64,000 bases of DNA from Antennarius striatus (Eukaryota; Chordata; Actinopteri; Lophiiformes; Antennariidae): positions 7,473,501-7,537,500 of the forward strand of contig NC_090777.1 of the NCBI RefSeq assembly GCF_040054535.1, read 5' to 3'. This document shows, piece after piece, positions 11,301 through 21,202 of the stretch. Under the pieces are notes generated by a model. That model was not told where the DNA came from. It ran no database searches and was given only the letters and a program-made list of their open reading frames with translations. Every line of letters starts with the position of its first letter. Within the stretch, counting starts at the first letter, position 1. Made by a program: the position numbers and the translations under genes.

Positions 11301-14300
11301 GACTGCCGGCTTTTTTTCAGCAATCATGTTTTTAACCAATATTAATATGAATATTAATCCATATATAAGACGCACCGGATTATAAGGCGCACTACGGGTT
11401 TATGAGAAAATTTTAGGCTTTTAGGTGCGCCTTATAGTGCGGAAAATACGGTAATGTAACTAAAGCGTTTAATTAACAGCCCTACAAAAATTACGGTCGA
11501 ACAGAAACAATGTGTTTGTTGCTCTGTTATAAAATAAATCCTGTTAATTTATCAGGTTATGAAACCCACAGAACTCCATCAATCATGGATCAAACTATCC
11601 AAGTGAATAAAGAAAAATAACATAAAACACAAGTTAAAACATTAACTTTGTTTAAAATGTTTTTGTTACCGTTAAAATGGGCTTAATTACTGCATTGTGG
11701 TAAATCTAGTTTTTGGTCCAAGCACAGTTTTGACCTATTTTTGATCCTGACTTTTTATTTTCTTGCGAACCACATAAAATGATGTGGCAGGCCCCTGGGC
11801 CTAGAGTTTGACACATGTGCATTAGAGGATGGGAATGACGCTGTTTTCTGTAAGCTTTAGACCCCGTCCACACGTAGCTGGATCTTTTTGAAATTGCAAC
11901 TTTTTTCCTCCGGTTAGGCCTTCCGTCCACACGACACTGCATATATCTGGGATGAAAAAGGGAATTTTTTGAAAACACCAGCCAATGTCTTCCTTCGACA
12001 AAAACCGCTGTGAAGTCTTGTGTGTTTGACCCGTGTTTACATGTACAAACAGAATGGACAGAATTAAACCGTGTTTGCGGCAACAATTGTCCAGGCATTT
12101 TTAGTCATCTTGTTGTTTTCAAGCCCAAGTGCTGCTGCAGAACATTGAGTAGACCCAAGTCTACTATTTTGGGTCACGCTGCCTGCTGGTGAGAAAACTC
12201 TGATGGAGGTTGTTCTCCGGGAGGAACGGCATAAATTTCCACACGTCCCGGTGCTCGCTTCTGTTGTTAACAGAGTTGTTACGGAGTTGTTCTGCTTATA
12301 AACATATTAATAAACACACTGATGCGGTTACGTGTGGGCGGAGATTTTTTTTGAAAACAATGTTGTCGGGATGCAAATTTTTTTCTATGCAGAGTGAAAA
12401 ACGATGCGTTTTCAAAAAGATCCGGCCACTTAATTGAAGAGCCTTAATTGACTCATCAACTCCAATTAGTAGTGTTGCCAGGTGACAAGTACAGCACCTT
12501 GTAACATCAGGACAAAAACGGGACCAACTTTTTTAATGACTGTAGGAAATGCATTTGAAGTTCTCAGAGCTATTGTGCCATTTGGAGTTTGACATGTTTG
12601 TAAATACAGTAAGGGGCATGTCACTGACCCTAACGGGTGACAACCCTTCTGGGATTGCAGGGGGCCAAGAAACCAGAAAGGCCGGGAAACACCTGTGTGT
12701 TGTAAAATGTAAATCTGTTGCTGAGATGGGCTTGAAACGGGTATAAAAAACAATTTTCTGTAACAACTGTGGGAGCATCACTCTCTAGTGCTCTGCTCTT
12801 ATATTAGTTATGTATTAAAGAGGAATGACTGATCACACCGTGTCTGTAACTTATAATTCTTCTGAGAATTAGCAACTCTCATTTGCCAGGAATAATTCCC
12901 TGACATGACATTCTATGGAAGCCGTCTGTTGAAGATAACGGGGATTAAATGGGCCCTGTGAACTGGGACACAGCTCATGAGTGGGCTGTGGTTACTTACG
13001 TTCTTTGGGGACGCAGCCTTTGGTCACTGTATGGGATCAACGCAACCAGTTCATTCACTCGATCTGTCAGACAAGAAGTAACAGGTCATGTGACTGACTG
13101 ATGAAAATTTATTTTGGACGCATAACAAAGGCTCTAAAACTGCTAATTGGCTGTCTATGTACATTAAAATACAAACACATGCAACTGTATTAACCAGTTG
13201 TTCTTCAATAGGATTTGCTGAATTGTTAAAATACTTAAAAAGAGAAAGTCAGTGGTGCAAACCTCCCATCAAGGCCCATCATTCCCCTTCCAATTAAATT
13301 AAAGCCGAATATTTAATCCAAAACATATCTTATCAAACAGTGGCTCTCGGGGTTCTGATTAAATAGGGAAAAAAATGACAGCTGCATGTCTTTATCCTGA
13401 TGCACTCTAGAATTCAGTGGTCTACTTTTTGGCACATGCCCCACTCTTTCAACCGGTTTCATGGTAATCTGCCAAATAGTTTAACAGACTGAAACTGCAT
13501 AAATCCAATCCAGATTTTATTATTAACTACTTATACCACATTTAATTAAACTTGTTATAGTTAGTTATGTTATAAACTTGTTACAGCTATAGTTATGTGC
13601 CGTTTTCTTCTTTTCGTTTTGGCTTTTCCCTTCAGGGTTCGCCACAGCGAATCAATTGCCTCCCATCTAACCCCGTCTTCTGCATCCTCTTCTCTCATAC
13701 CAACTACCTACATGTCCACTTTCACTACATTCATAAACCTCATCTTTGGTCTTCCTCTGAGCCGACAGCATCCTTCTACAAATATACTAACTATCTCTTC
13801 TCTGGACACGTCCAAACCATCTCAGTCTGGCCACTCTTGACTTTATCTCCACAACCTCTAACATGTGCTGTCTCTCTGATTTTCTCATTCCTGATCCTAT
13901 CCTTCCTGGTCACTCCCAAAGAGAAACTCAGCATCTTCATCTCTGCTACCTCCAGCTCTGTCTCTTGTCTTTTCCTCAGAGACACTGTCTCTAGACCAAG
14001 CAACATTAATGGTCTCACCACAGTTTTTCACACCTTTCCTTATATTTTAACTGAAACTCTTCTATCACACATCACACCTGACACTTTTCTTCACCCGTTC
14101 CGTTCTGCCTGTACATGCTTCTTCACCTCTTTTCCACACACTCCATTGCTCTGGACTGTTGACCCTAAGTACTTAAAATCCTCCACCTTCTTGATCTCTT
14201 CTCCCTGTAACCTCACTCTTCCACTTGGGTCCCTCTCATTCACACACATGTACTCTGTCTTACTGCGGCTAACCTTCATTCCTCTCCTTTCCAGGACAAA

Positions 14301-17300
14301 CCTCCACCTCATTAGCTTCTCCTCCATCTGTTCTGTACTCTCGCTACAGATCACAATGTCATCTGCAAACATCATGGTCCATGGAGATTCCCGCAAAATA
14401 ACATGCTTTTTCACTCAAATATATCTTTATAAAAATTTAATTTGGTGTTCAAAAAGTCTTTTTTCAAACTTGAGTCTTGAGAAAGAGGGGGTCGTCTTAT
14501 ATTCCGGCCAATACGGTACGTGTCTGCCACTCCAGGCTTCCTCATACAATACCACAATTCCTCTCTGGGCACCCTGTCATAAGCTTTCTCCAGATCTACA
14601 GAAACACAATGCAGCTCCGTCTGGCCTTCTCTGTACTTTTCTATCAACATCCTCCAAGCAAAAACTGCATCTGTAGTACTCTTTTTTAGCATGAAACCAT
14701 ACTGCTGCTCACAAATGCTCACTTCTTCCCTTAGTCTAGCTTCAACTACTCTTTCCGATAACTTCATTGTATGGCTCATCAGCTTTATTCCTCTGTAGTT
14801 GCCACAACTCTGTACATCTCCCCTAGTTATGTGTAACGCTGCTAAAAACAAACACCCGTAAGAACTTAAAATCCCCAGCAAAGTTTCTATCTTCCAGAAT
14901 GAACAGAAAAAACCAGAGCCTTGAGTGATATCTTAGTAATCTCTTAGCAGTTTACTCTCTAGCAGTGGTCCCCAAACTAAGGCCTGATGCGGCCCTCCTC
15001 CACATTCAGCAAAGCCCCCTGAACAGTACCGGAAAGCAGTGTCAGACTGCCTGGTGAGTCGCTTCATGTGCTGGCCTATGATATTGGGAACCTGGGCATT
15101 CCTGCATACGCCAAGATGGCCCCTGCTATTCGGAGTGAACTAGTCCATGATCAGTTTGTCCAAGCACTTACAACTGACAAGCTGCACCTCCATGTGCAAT
15201 TTAGCCACCTGGTGTCCTTGAATTCTGCACCTGACTGCGCAATTGAGAGACAGACTGCAGTCTGCGCCACAGGACCATCAGCTTTGCCCTCTGTTGCTGC
15301 TGACTGAGGTATCAGACCAGAGACCTGTGTGGGAGAAGGAACTTGTGCGTGCAGTGATGGCACAGACAGCCCGGGCCCCGCGGAACGACATTGGATGCTG
15401 TCCACTGATCTACTGCAGGGCAACAAGGCGGAATCCATGTAGCCTGGTCACCACGGATCCTTTCAACTGCTGGTTTCGTCTTTGTATGGGGGAGCACGGA
15501 CACACCCCTACAGACTGACCCTGTAGTGACTGTGGGCTGCACAGGAAAGGGTAACTTGTACCACGTTCACGTGTTAGCGGGTAATGTCATGCTCAACCCG
15601 TGGGACAGGGTGTTCAGCTAACGTCCCTCCCACAACAAGCACGAGAGGTAATGCCCACTTATAGCGTGTCGGCACGCCCTGCGAGGTTCCTGTTCCTCAA
15701 CCTACCACACTAGCACCAACAGCAGACCCTGGAACACCACCTCCAGGTGAGCAACCACCGGTCATTGTTGATCGAATGGCAGAGTCGTTTGAGCAAAGAA
15801 CTGTGTCGGGCTAGACGACCAGCAACAAATGAGTCTGTGGCAGCTGCTGTGGGAATTTAATGGCATTTTTTCCCTTGACAACAATGAGGTGGGCCTGACA
15901 CACCTAGTACCGCACGATATTGACACTGGGGAGATGCGGCCCATCAGAGAGCACCCCTGCAGTCTGCCCCTTGTAAAGCAGGAGGCTGCAGATCATGAGG
16001 TTCGTGATATGCTCAAGGCCGGCATCATTGAGGCTTCTGACAGTCCATGGTCATCTGCAGTAGTGATGGTCCCCAAGAAAAAGGGGTCCAGATGGAGGTT
16101 CTGTGTGGACTATAGGCCACTGAATGGGGTGATGAGGAAGGACTGTTACCCCTTTCTGAGGGTGGACGAGACACCAGACATGGTGTCTGGGTCTGCCTGG
16201 TTTTCGTCACTCGACCTGCATAGTGGGTACTGGCAGGTTCCCCTAACCCCTGAGTCATGACCAAAAACCACGTTCAGCACAGGCAGAGGGAACTGGCAGT
16301 TTAAGGTCCTGAGTTTTCAGTTGTGCAACGCACTAGGGACATGTGAGAGGCTCACGGACTGGGTGCTAGAGGATGTTCCACGCCAGGAGTACGTGAGGTA
16401 TTTGGATGATGTTCTGGCCCATGGGAAGAGTTTTTAGGCTGCACTCGACTCTTTGCCAGTGGTTCTGAGTAGGATTGCAAGGGCTGGCATTAAATCGCAC
16501 CCTGACAAATGTCATTTTTTGCAGAGACAAGTGGAATTTTTGGGCCATAAATTGAACAGCAAGGTAATAAGCACGCTCGAGGGAAAGGTGCGTGCCGTCA
16601 TTGATTGGCCAGCCCCTAATAATCAGGTGGAGCTAAAGAGTTTCCTTGGGCTAGTCTCCGATTAAAGGAGGTCTACGAAAGGGTTTTCGTGCATTGGTGA
16701 ACTCCTTTTTCGATTATTACCAGCCCTTCTTCTAGTCGGTGGACTGCCAGAGGGCTTTCAGCACCCTTCAGCAGGCCCTCCTAAAGGCCCCGGTCCTCAA
16801 ACCCCCGGACCCAGGACTTCCATTTCTGCTGGATACAGACTCGAGCAATGTTGGCATGGGTACAATGCTGTCTCAAAGGGGCCATGAGGCGCTACTATGT
16901 GACAAAGCAGGAGCTCTTGGCAGTCGTGATGGCAGCTCAGCACTTAAAATACTATCTGTGTGGAGTGCCCTTCACCGTCAAGACTGATCATGCAGTGCTC
17001 AATTGGCTCAATGCCATCCGAGAACCCGAGGGCCAGGTCGCATGCTGGCTGGAGGACGTGCAAGTCATCCCACAGGCCTGCAGACGCCCTGTCCAGATGG
17101 CCGTGTGATCCGAGTGGCAGCAGTTATTGCGAAAAAAGGGATGTTAGGGAAAGTCAGCTGCAAGGCGAGTGGGCTGCTGGGGAAGCGAAATGCTGTCGCT
17201 GCAGGTGTTGGACAACGAGAAGTGGGTGGTTAGTCAGGAGAGAGACGAAAACCTTAGGCCGGTGCAATGGTGGGTCTTCAGCGGCCAGAGGCCGCTGTGT

Positions 17301-20095
17301 GAGAGCGTGCCAGGTCTGTCAGTAGCCAAGAAAGGCCTGTGGAATAAATTTAGTGGGCTGCGTCTCTCTGAGGAAGAACTCCAGTGAGCGTGGAAAGAGC
17401 CAGCCACAGGAGAGGAGTGGTGGCAGGTTGTGGTTCCCAAGACCCTGAGAGAGGCGGTGCTGGGGCCCTGCCATGGGAGCACTGGCTCCAGTCACTTCAG
17501 CAGCTCTAAGGCAATGCATCGCCAGAGGCAGGCTTTTTACTGGGGGCAGCATCACGGGGACGTCAAAGACTTCTGGCAGCTGCGGGACGATTGTGCAGTG
17601 CACAAAGGGCCCCTCGATCAGTCCCACACCCCTCTAAAACAGGCATCAGGGGTGCCAATAGAGAGGGTTGGGGTGGACATAATGGGTCCATTTCCCATGC
17701 AAGACAATTGGAAAAAGTATGTGCTTTGTGCGATGAATTATTTTACATAGTGGACTGAAGTCGTTGCGATGCCTAACCAAAAGGCGGAAACAGTGGCAGA
17801 TGCACTAATTGAGGGAATGTTCACAACAATCAGGGCAGGAACTTTGAACCCAAGGTTTTCTCAGCCCCTCTGTGAGCCGTTAGGCATTCAGAAAATACGC
17901 ACTACGCCATTACCTGGGCTTGCACTAGGAGGTAGTATGACTAAGCCACTGTGGCTCAGTGTAAAAGAATTGAGTAAGCCACAAAAAGCCACATTCTGTG
18001 TCCAAGACAGCGGCTTGCTGCAATAGCAAGTAAAACTTAAAAGTAAACATTGACTAATACCAAGAATCAAATTTATTAAAATCAAAGTGTCTAAGTCAAA
18101 GTTAAAATGTCTTGTAGTCCAAGTAAAACTTACAAGTAAACATTGAGTAATATTTTGTATGACTGCATCTTCACATAGTGAATGCCAGTTTTCAATTGTT
18201 GGGGGGTGTGAAACCACACTTGTCATAGGGGGGTGTGGGGGGATACCCCCCTGCATGGGGGATCGGGCCCCCCGTGCATTCTGAGGGCAACATATTCTGT
18301 TCAGTTTACCTACAAAAATAACGTAAAGTCAACAGTTCAAGCTTAACCATCTGTATTTCTATCCTATTTTATGCAGGTATCAATGTGATATTCAACAATT
18401 GAAAACTTGCATTCACTATGTGAAGATACAGTCATACAAAATATTACTCAATGTTTACTTGTAAGTTTTACTTGGACTAGAATACATTTTAACTTTGACT
18501 TAGACAACATCATTGGTATGCCATAGTTTAATTTTAAAAAAAAAATTAGATATGATTTTTCTTTTCAATTTAAAAAGGCATATAAAATAGCAAGCGAGGT
18601 GAATACACATTTACATGCATCGCTGGTTATTCCTGCCGGTCATAGAGATCAAAAGTCTAAGACTACAAAAAAGTATTGATAATATCTTTCATTTACCTTC
18701 TGATCGGTCTGTCACAACTTCTACCCCCTCTCAGCATTCACCATTTTTTGTTCAATTAGAATTTTAACGCAAAATCTACTATAAAACACTCTATTTTCAT
18801 TTTCTTTCAATCGATCGTCCTTGCCTTGTCGTACAGTAACAAAACTGAAGTCATTATTATTGGGCCTAAGCATCTTAGACATGATTTCTCCAACATTGTA
18901 ATTCACTTAGATAGCATCGCTCTGTCCTCCACTAATGATGACAGGAACTTGAGAGTGATTTTTGATCAAGATCTGTCCTTTGATTATCATATTAAGTCTG
19001 TGTCTCGGACAGCCTTCTTTCACTTACGAAACATTGCTAGCTAAAAATGTCTTATCCTTTAAAGACGCAGACATATTTTTTCATGCTTTTGTTACTTCTA
19101 GAGGCCATTCAAGCTCCTCGATTAGGACTCTTCAATTAGTTCAGAATGCAGATGCCTGCTTACTGACTTGAACTGGGAGGAGAGACCACATCTCTCCTGT
19201 CCTAGCATCCATACATTGGTTCCCAATTAAACCTAGAATACAATTCAAAATTCTCATGATTACATATAAAACTCTTCCCTGTAAGACTCAGTCTTACATT
19301 GACAATCTCATTGCAGTGTATTATCCCCCCCCAGGGCCCTTCAATCTGAGGATGCAGGATTACTGGTAACCCGTCGGATCTTTAAGAGTAAAACAGGAGG
19401 CAGAAGCTTCAGCTATCTGGCCCCTTTACTCGAACAATCTCCCTGCCTTGGTCTGGGGGGCAGACACAGAGCGGTAAAAAATGAAAGAAGAAATTGACAA
19501 TGTCTGGTGTGTGTGAGATTTTCTCCACCTCTATCAGACAGTTATATATTACGCTAAGGTAACAAAACTTCATGTTCGGCGACATTGTCGATGTTGGTGC
19601 CGTCGCAAATATAAGACCTCACACATTACGCGCACTGAACCACGGCTCAGCTCCGACGTCGTTGCTACGCCAACTTGTCAGATCGGCCGATAATGTGGCC
19701 CTGTCTGAACAGTGCCAGATCGCATTTGGACACTTGCTAAAAACAGTGTGAACAGTTATCCCTAAAAATCCGATATGGAAGGAAATCTGATATGCCCGCA
19801 GTCTGAGCAGGCCTAAGTCTTCTTTCAGTGTATTTCTAGTGTTCAAAACTGATCGTTTTGATGTTGATCCAAACTGTTTCCTCTCACCTGAGGGAATTCT
19901 TCCAGTCCCCTGACATGTTGGGCACGTTATGCTGTCCCTGCCGGTGAACTCCACGTATGGGAACTGTGCTATGTCCTCCCGTCTGCCGAGTCCATCCAGA
20001 GACTCGTTATCGCTGTCTCCGTCCGCGCTCCGCCGTACACGTCGGTGCCTCCCTGGGGAGGTGAACAGTCGGCTGCGTGACCACCTCGCCCCCAT
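8389..20095 (-). CDS. tmem106c: TMEM106C-like membrane protein, exons 1-3 (3' end not in window)
   Basis: Three exons join in frame: 19888-20095, 13000-13063 and 8389-8548 (about 144 residues visible; the human protein is about 250). TMEM106 proteins are type II membrane proteins of late endosomes and lysosomes. Seen: Met-Gly start (possible N-myristoylation), an acidic Ser/Asp stretch, the family signature [17 protein letters not shown] with Cys58 and Cys61, then [17 protein letters not shown] across the exon 2 boundary. A membrane segment lies near residues 93-114, ending [10 protein letters not shown], and a lumenal NMT glycosylation site closes exon 3. The reading IAQFPYVEF and VVVEDDGI favours paralogue C over A or B. 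Donors are GTGAGA, GTAAGT and GTAGGT. The remaining lumenal exons were not found in 1-8388 and probably lie outside the window. Introns of 6.8 kb and 4.5 kb are filled with transposons. Confidence is high for the family and fair for the paralogue. Confidence 0.85.
9276..11484 (-). mobile_element. hAT element (inner) with BED zinc-finger remnant
   Basis: Ends TAGTGCTGTCAGGCGATTAA and TTTAATTAACAGCCCTA. On the minus strand at 9762-9968 an open frame reads [20 protein letters not shown] followed by AKH, a BED-type zinc finger found at the N-terminus of hAT transposases. The transposase core is absent. A matching 8-bp duplication was not seen. Confidence 0.65.
10101..11451. mobile_element. TA-flanked inverted-repeat element, second copy
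   Basis: The left end CAGTATTTTCCGCACTTTAA and right end TTATAGTGCGGAAAATACGG are flanked by TA (10099-10100, 11452-11453). Same family as 1227-6361 and only 1351 bp long. The interior has a GC-rich patch near 11160-11310 and no credible open frame. Confidence 0.7.
11866..12440. mobile_element. Small inverted-repeat element (MITE-like)
   Basis: The left part ACCCCGTCCACACGTAGCTG followed by GATCTTTTTGAA is mirrored by TTTTCAAAAAGATCCGGC near 12410. CCGTCCACACG motifs recur inside. No coding potential. Confidence 0.5.
12470..12930 (+). mobile_element. Possible solo LTR (tentative)
   Basis: A TATA box (GGGTATAAAAAAC near 12740) is followed about 80 bp later by ATTAAAG, in the spacing of an LTR core promoter and poly(A) signal. 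Boundaries and target duplication could not be defined, so this is only a suggestion. Confidence 0.25.
13594..14878 (-). mobile_element. RTE-type LINE fragment, decayed
   Basis: Minus-strand pieces read [55 protein letters not shown] (catalytic FADD) and [15 protein letters not shown], then [11 protein letters not shown]: the reverse transcriptase and C-terminus of the same LINE family found at 43.9, 46.1, 52.3 and 53.5 kb. A truncated pogo-like piece (14390-14516) replaces part of it. The GFSPF-type middle is deleted. Confidence 0.8.
14390..14516 (+). mobile_element. 3' fragment of the pogo-like family
   Basis: Matches 4470-4640 of the element at 3962-5379 (TTTTTCACTC, AATTTGGTG, AAAAAGTC) and ends GGCCAATACGG then TA. 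Only the right end is kept. It interrupts the RTE LINE. Confidence 0.6.
14963..15010 (+). mobile_element. Truncated hAT terminus
   Basis: AGCAGTGGTCCCCAAACTAA and GGCCTGATGCGGCCC resemble the end of a common vertebrate hAT family. The rest is replaced by the gypsy element. Confidence 0.35.
15040..17990 (+). mobile_element. Ty3/gypsy LTR retrotransposon internal region, decayed
   Basis: Order of parts: gag-like piece (15068-15307), reverse transcriptase (15829-16665; [11 protein letters not shown] near 16093, YLDD at 16399-16410), RNase H (16739-17108; [11 protein letters not shown]), integrase zinc-binding and core region (17430-17990; VGVDIMGPF near 17671). Stops and frameshifts break every domain, so it cannot be active. 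No flanking LTR pair was recognised; the 3' side runs into the palindrome at 18089. It lies in intron 1 of tmem106c. Confidence 0.8.
18089..18505. repeat. Long palindrome: two 113-bp arms
   Basis: Arms 18089-18201 and 18393-18505 are reverse complements with only a few mismatches (start GTCTAAGTCAAAGTTAAAAT, end CAATTGTTG). The 191-bp spacer is rich in runs of G and C (GGGGGG, CCCCCC). It resembles a fold-back element; no target duplication was identified. Confidence 0.75.
18826..19482 (+). mobile_element. L2-type LINE C-terminal fragment
   Basis: Reads [31 protein letters not shown] and [11 protein letters not shown], then [18 protein letters not shown] and YLAPLL in shifted frames. This is the region after the reverse transcriptase in L2/Rex1-type LINEs. 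Several frame breaks. Confidence 0.7.
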
Positions 20096-20160
20096 AGCGG
20101 CTTCAGGACGTTCCAGTCACAGCTCCCCGGCCACAGCTGCCTGTCTGACGTGGAGACATA
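19900..20160 (-). promoter_or_regulatory. CpG-rich first exon/promoter region of tmem106c
   Basis: By eye about twenty CpG dinucleotides fall in roughly 250 bases around the start codon (20093-20095), far denser than the AT-rich surroundings. This fits a CpG-island promoter for the minus-strand gene. No TATA box was recognised. Confidence 0.5.
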
Positions 20161-21013
20161 ATTCAGCTGTTGTTTGCAGAAAATGTCATGACTCGCAGGT
20201 CAGTGTTTCAAACCTGCTGACACGGTTAAAATGACCATTACGAGAGTCGTCGTTACGAACAGGCTTTGTCAACCTGTTGCTGCTAACAGAGATGTTCTGC
20301 AACTTAATTTATTGTGTCATTGTCTTTGACCGCCTATAATGCTAGACATTATATTTTAAAATTGTTTCCTTACCTTTAACGCAAACAAGTCAGCGCTGAC
20401 ATCCCAGAGTAGTTTTTCCTCCGGCCCACTGTCTGATGCGAGTCACCGCAAACTACGGCGTGCATGTTGTGATGCCTTCAAGTGCCCAATTTATCTCCGC
20501 CAACCGAAATAAAAATTCAGTCTATGTGCACACAAATCGGTTATGATACTGATGTGTTATGTTTCACAAAAAAATGTACTGACTCACGTATAAAAATTGT
20601 TTTTATCATTTGGTAGTCGCTTAGCTGCAGTTGCGCTATCCTTTAAATTGTTACACAAGTCGCGCATGAATTTTCTGCCACAGCGAAATTTAATTTCTGT
20701 CAGTGTTAATTGCGATTTGGATTATTCAAGTAAAAATGTTGACATATAATAATCCGGAGACTTTGAAGGTAGCATTTTAACTCACCGTAAATCACTTAAC
20801 TCTTCCGCTGAGAGGGTAGACCGTCTTACCGTGATTGGTTGGGTTAGCCAAATGGGCAATGATTGGTCAGAATGAACCTATGAGAGGTGACTAAACCTTG
20901 CCATAGCATCATTATGGTATTAATTATTGTACAGTATTGGTAAATTCTTCTTTGGTACAAGAATGACGGTTGTGCCTACTGTTCACATTAAATAATACAA
21001 CTAAACTAATGTA
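20160..21013. other. Intergenic gap between tmem106c and the PTB adaptor gene
   Basis: This stretch separates the tmem106c start from the 3' end of the next gene. It is AT-rich and holds no recognisable coding exon or transposon end. Some upstream regulatory sequence of tmem106c is expected here but none was identified. Confidence 0.4.
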
Positions 21014-21019
21014 TTTATT
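21014..21019 (-). terminator. Poly(A) signal AATAAA of the PTB adaptor gene
   Basis: TTTATT on the plus strand is AATAAA on the minus strand, about 185 nt past the stop codon at 21203. It is the nearest canonical signal. Confidence 0.5.
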
Positions 21020-21202
21020 TTTTAATGAATAACACAATCAGGATATTTTTTTATACTTGCTTCATATTACATGATGTAGTTTAAATTTTGTTTTCTTAGG
21101 TTTGTACTCCTAAAACAAAAAATAAAATCAACAAGAAGGAATATGACAGTTCATTTGACAAATGCATAATCACTATGTGTCAAAATCCAATTATGAGTAA
21201 TG

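Larger units (their letters stand above)
9138..11819. mobile_element. hAT element (outer) with 8-bp target duplication
   Basis: The ends CAGGGGTGTCAAACTC and GAGTTTGACACATGTG are inverted repeats. The flanks TATTAGAG (9130-9137) and CATTAGAG (11820-11827) match in seven of eight bases, the hAT signature. Most of the inside is a second hAT. It sits in intron 2 of tmem106c. Confidence 0.75.

Noticed and set aside
13597..14676. 359-residue plus-strand open frame
   Set aside because: It is the antisense of the RTE LINE reverse transcriptase, crosses the pogo fragment, and is low-complexity Ser/Leu/Phe.
15040..17990. Gypsy polyprotein as an active element
   Set aside because: Every domain has stops or frameshifts and no LTR pair was found.
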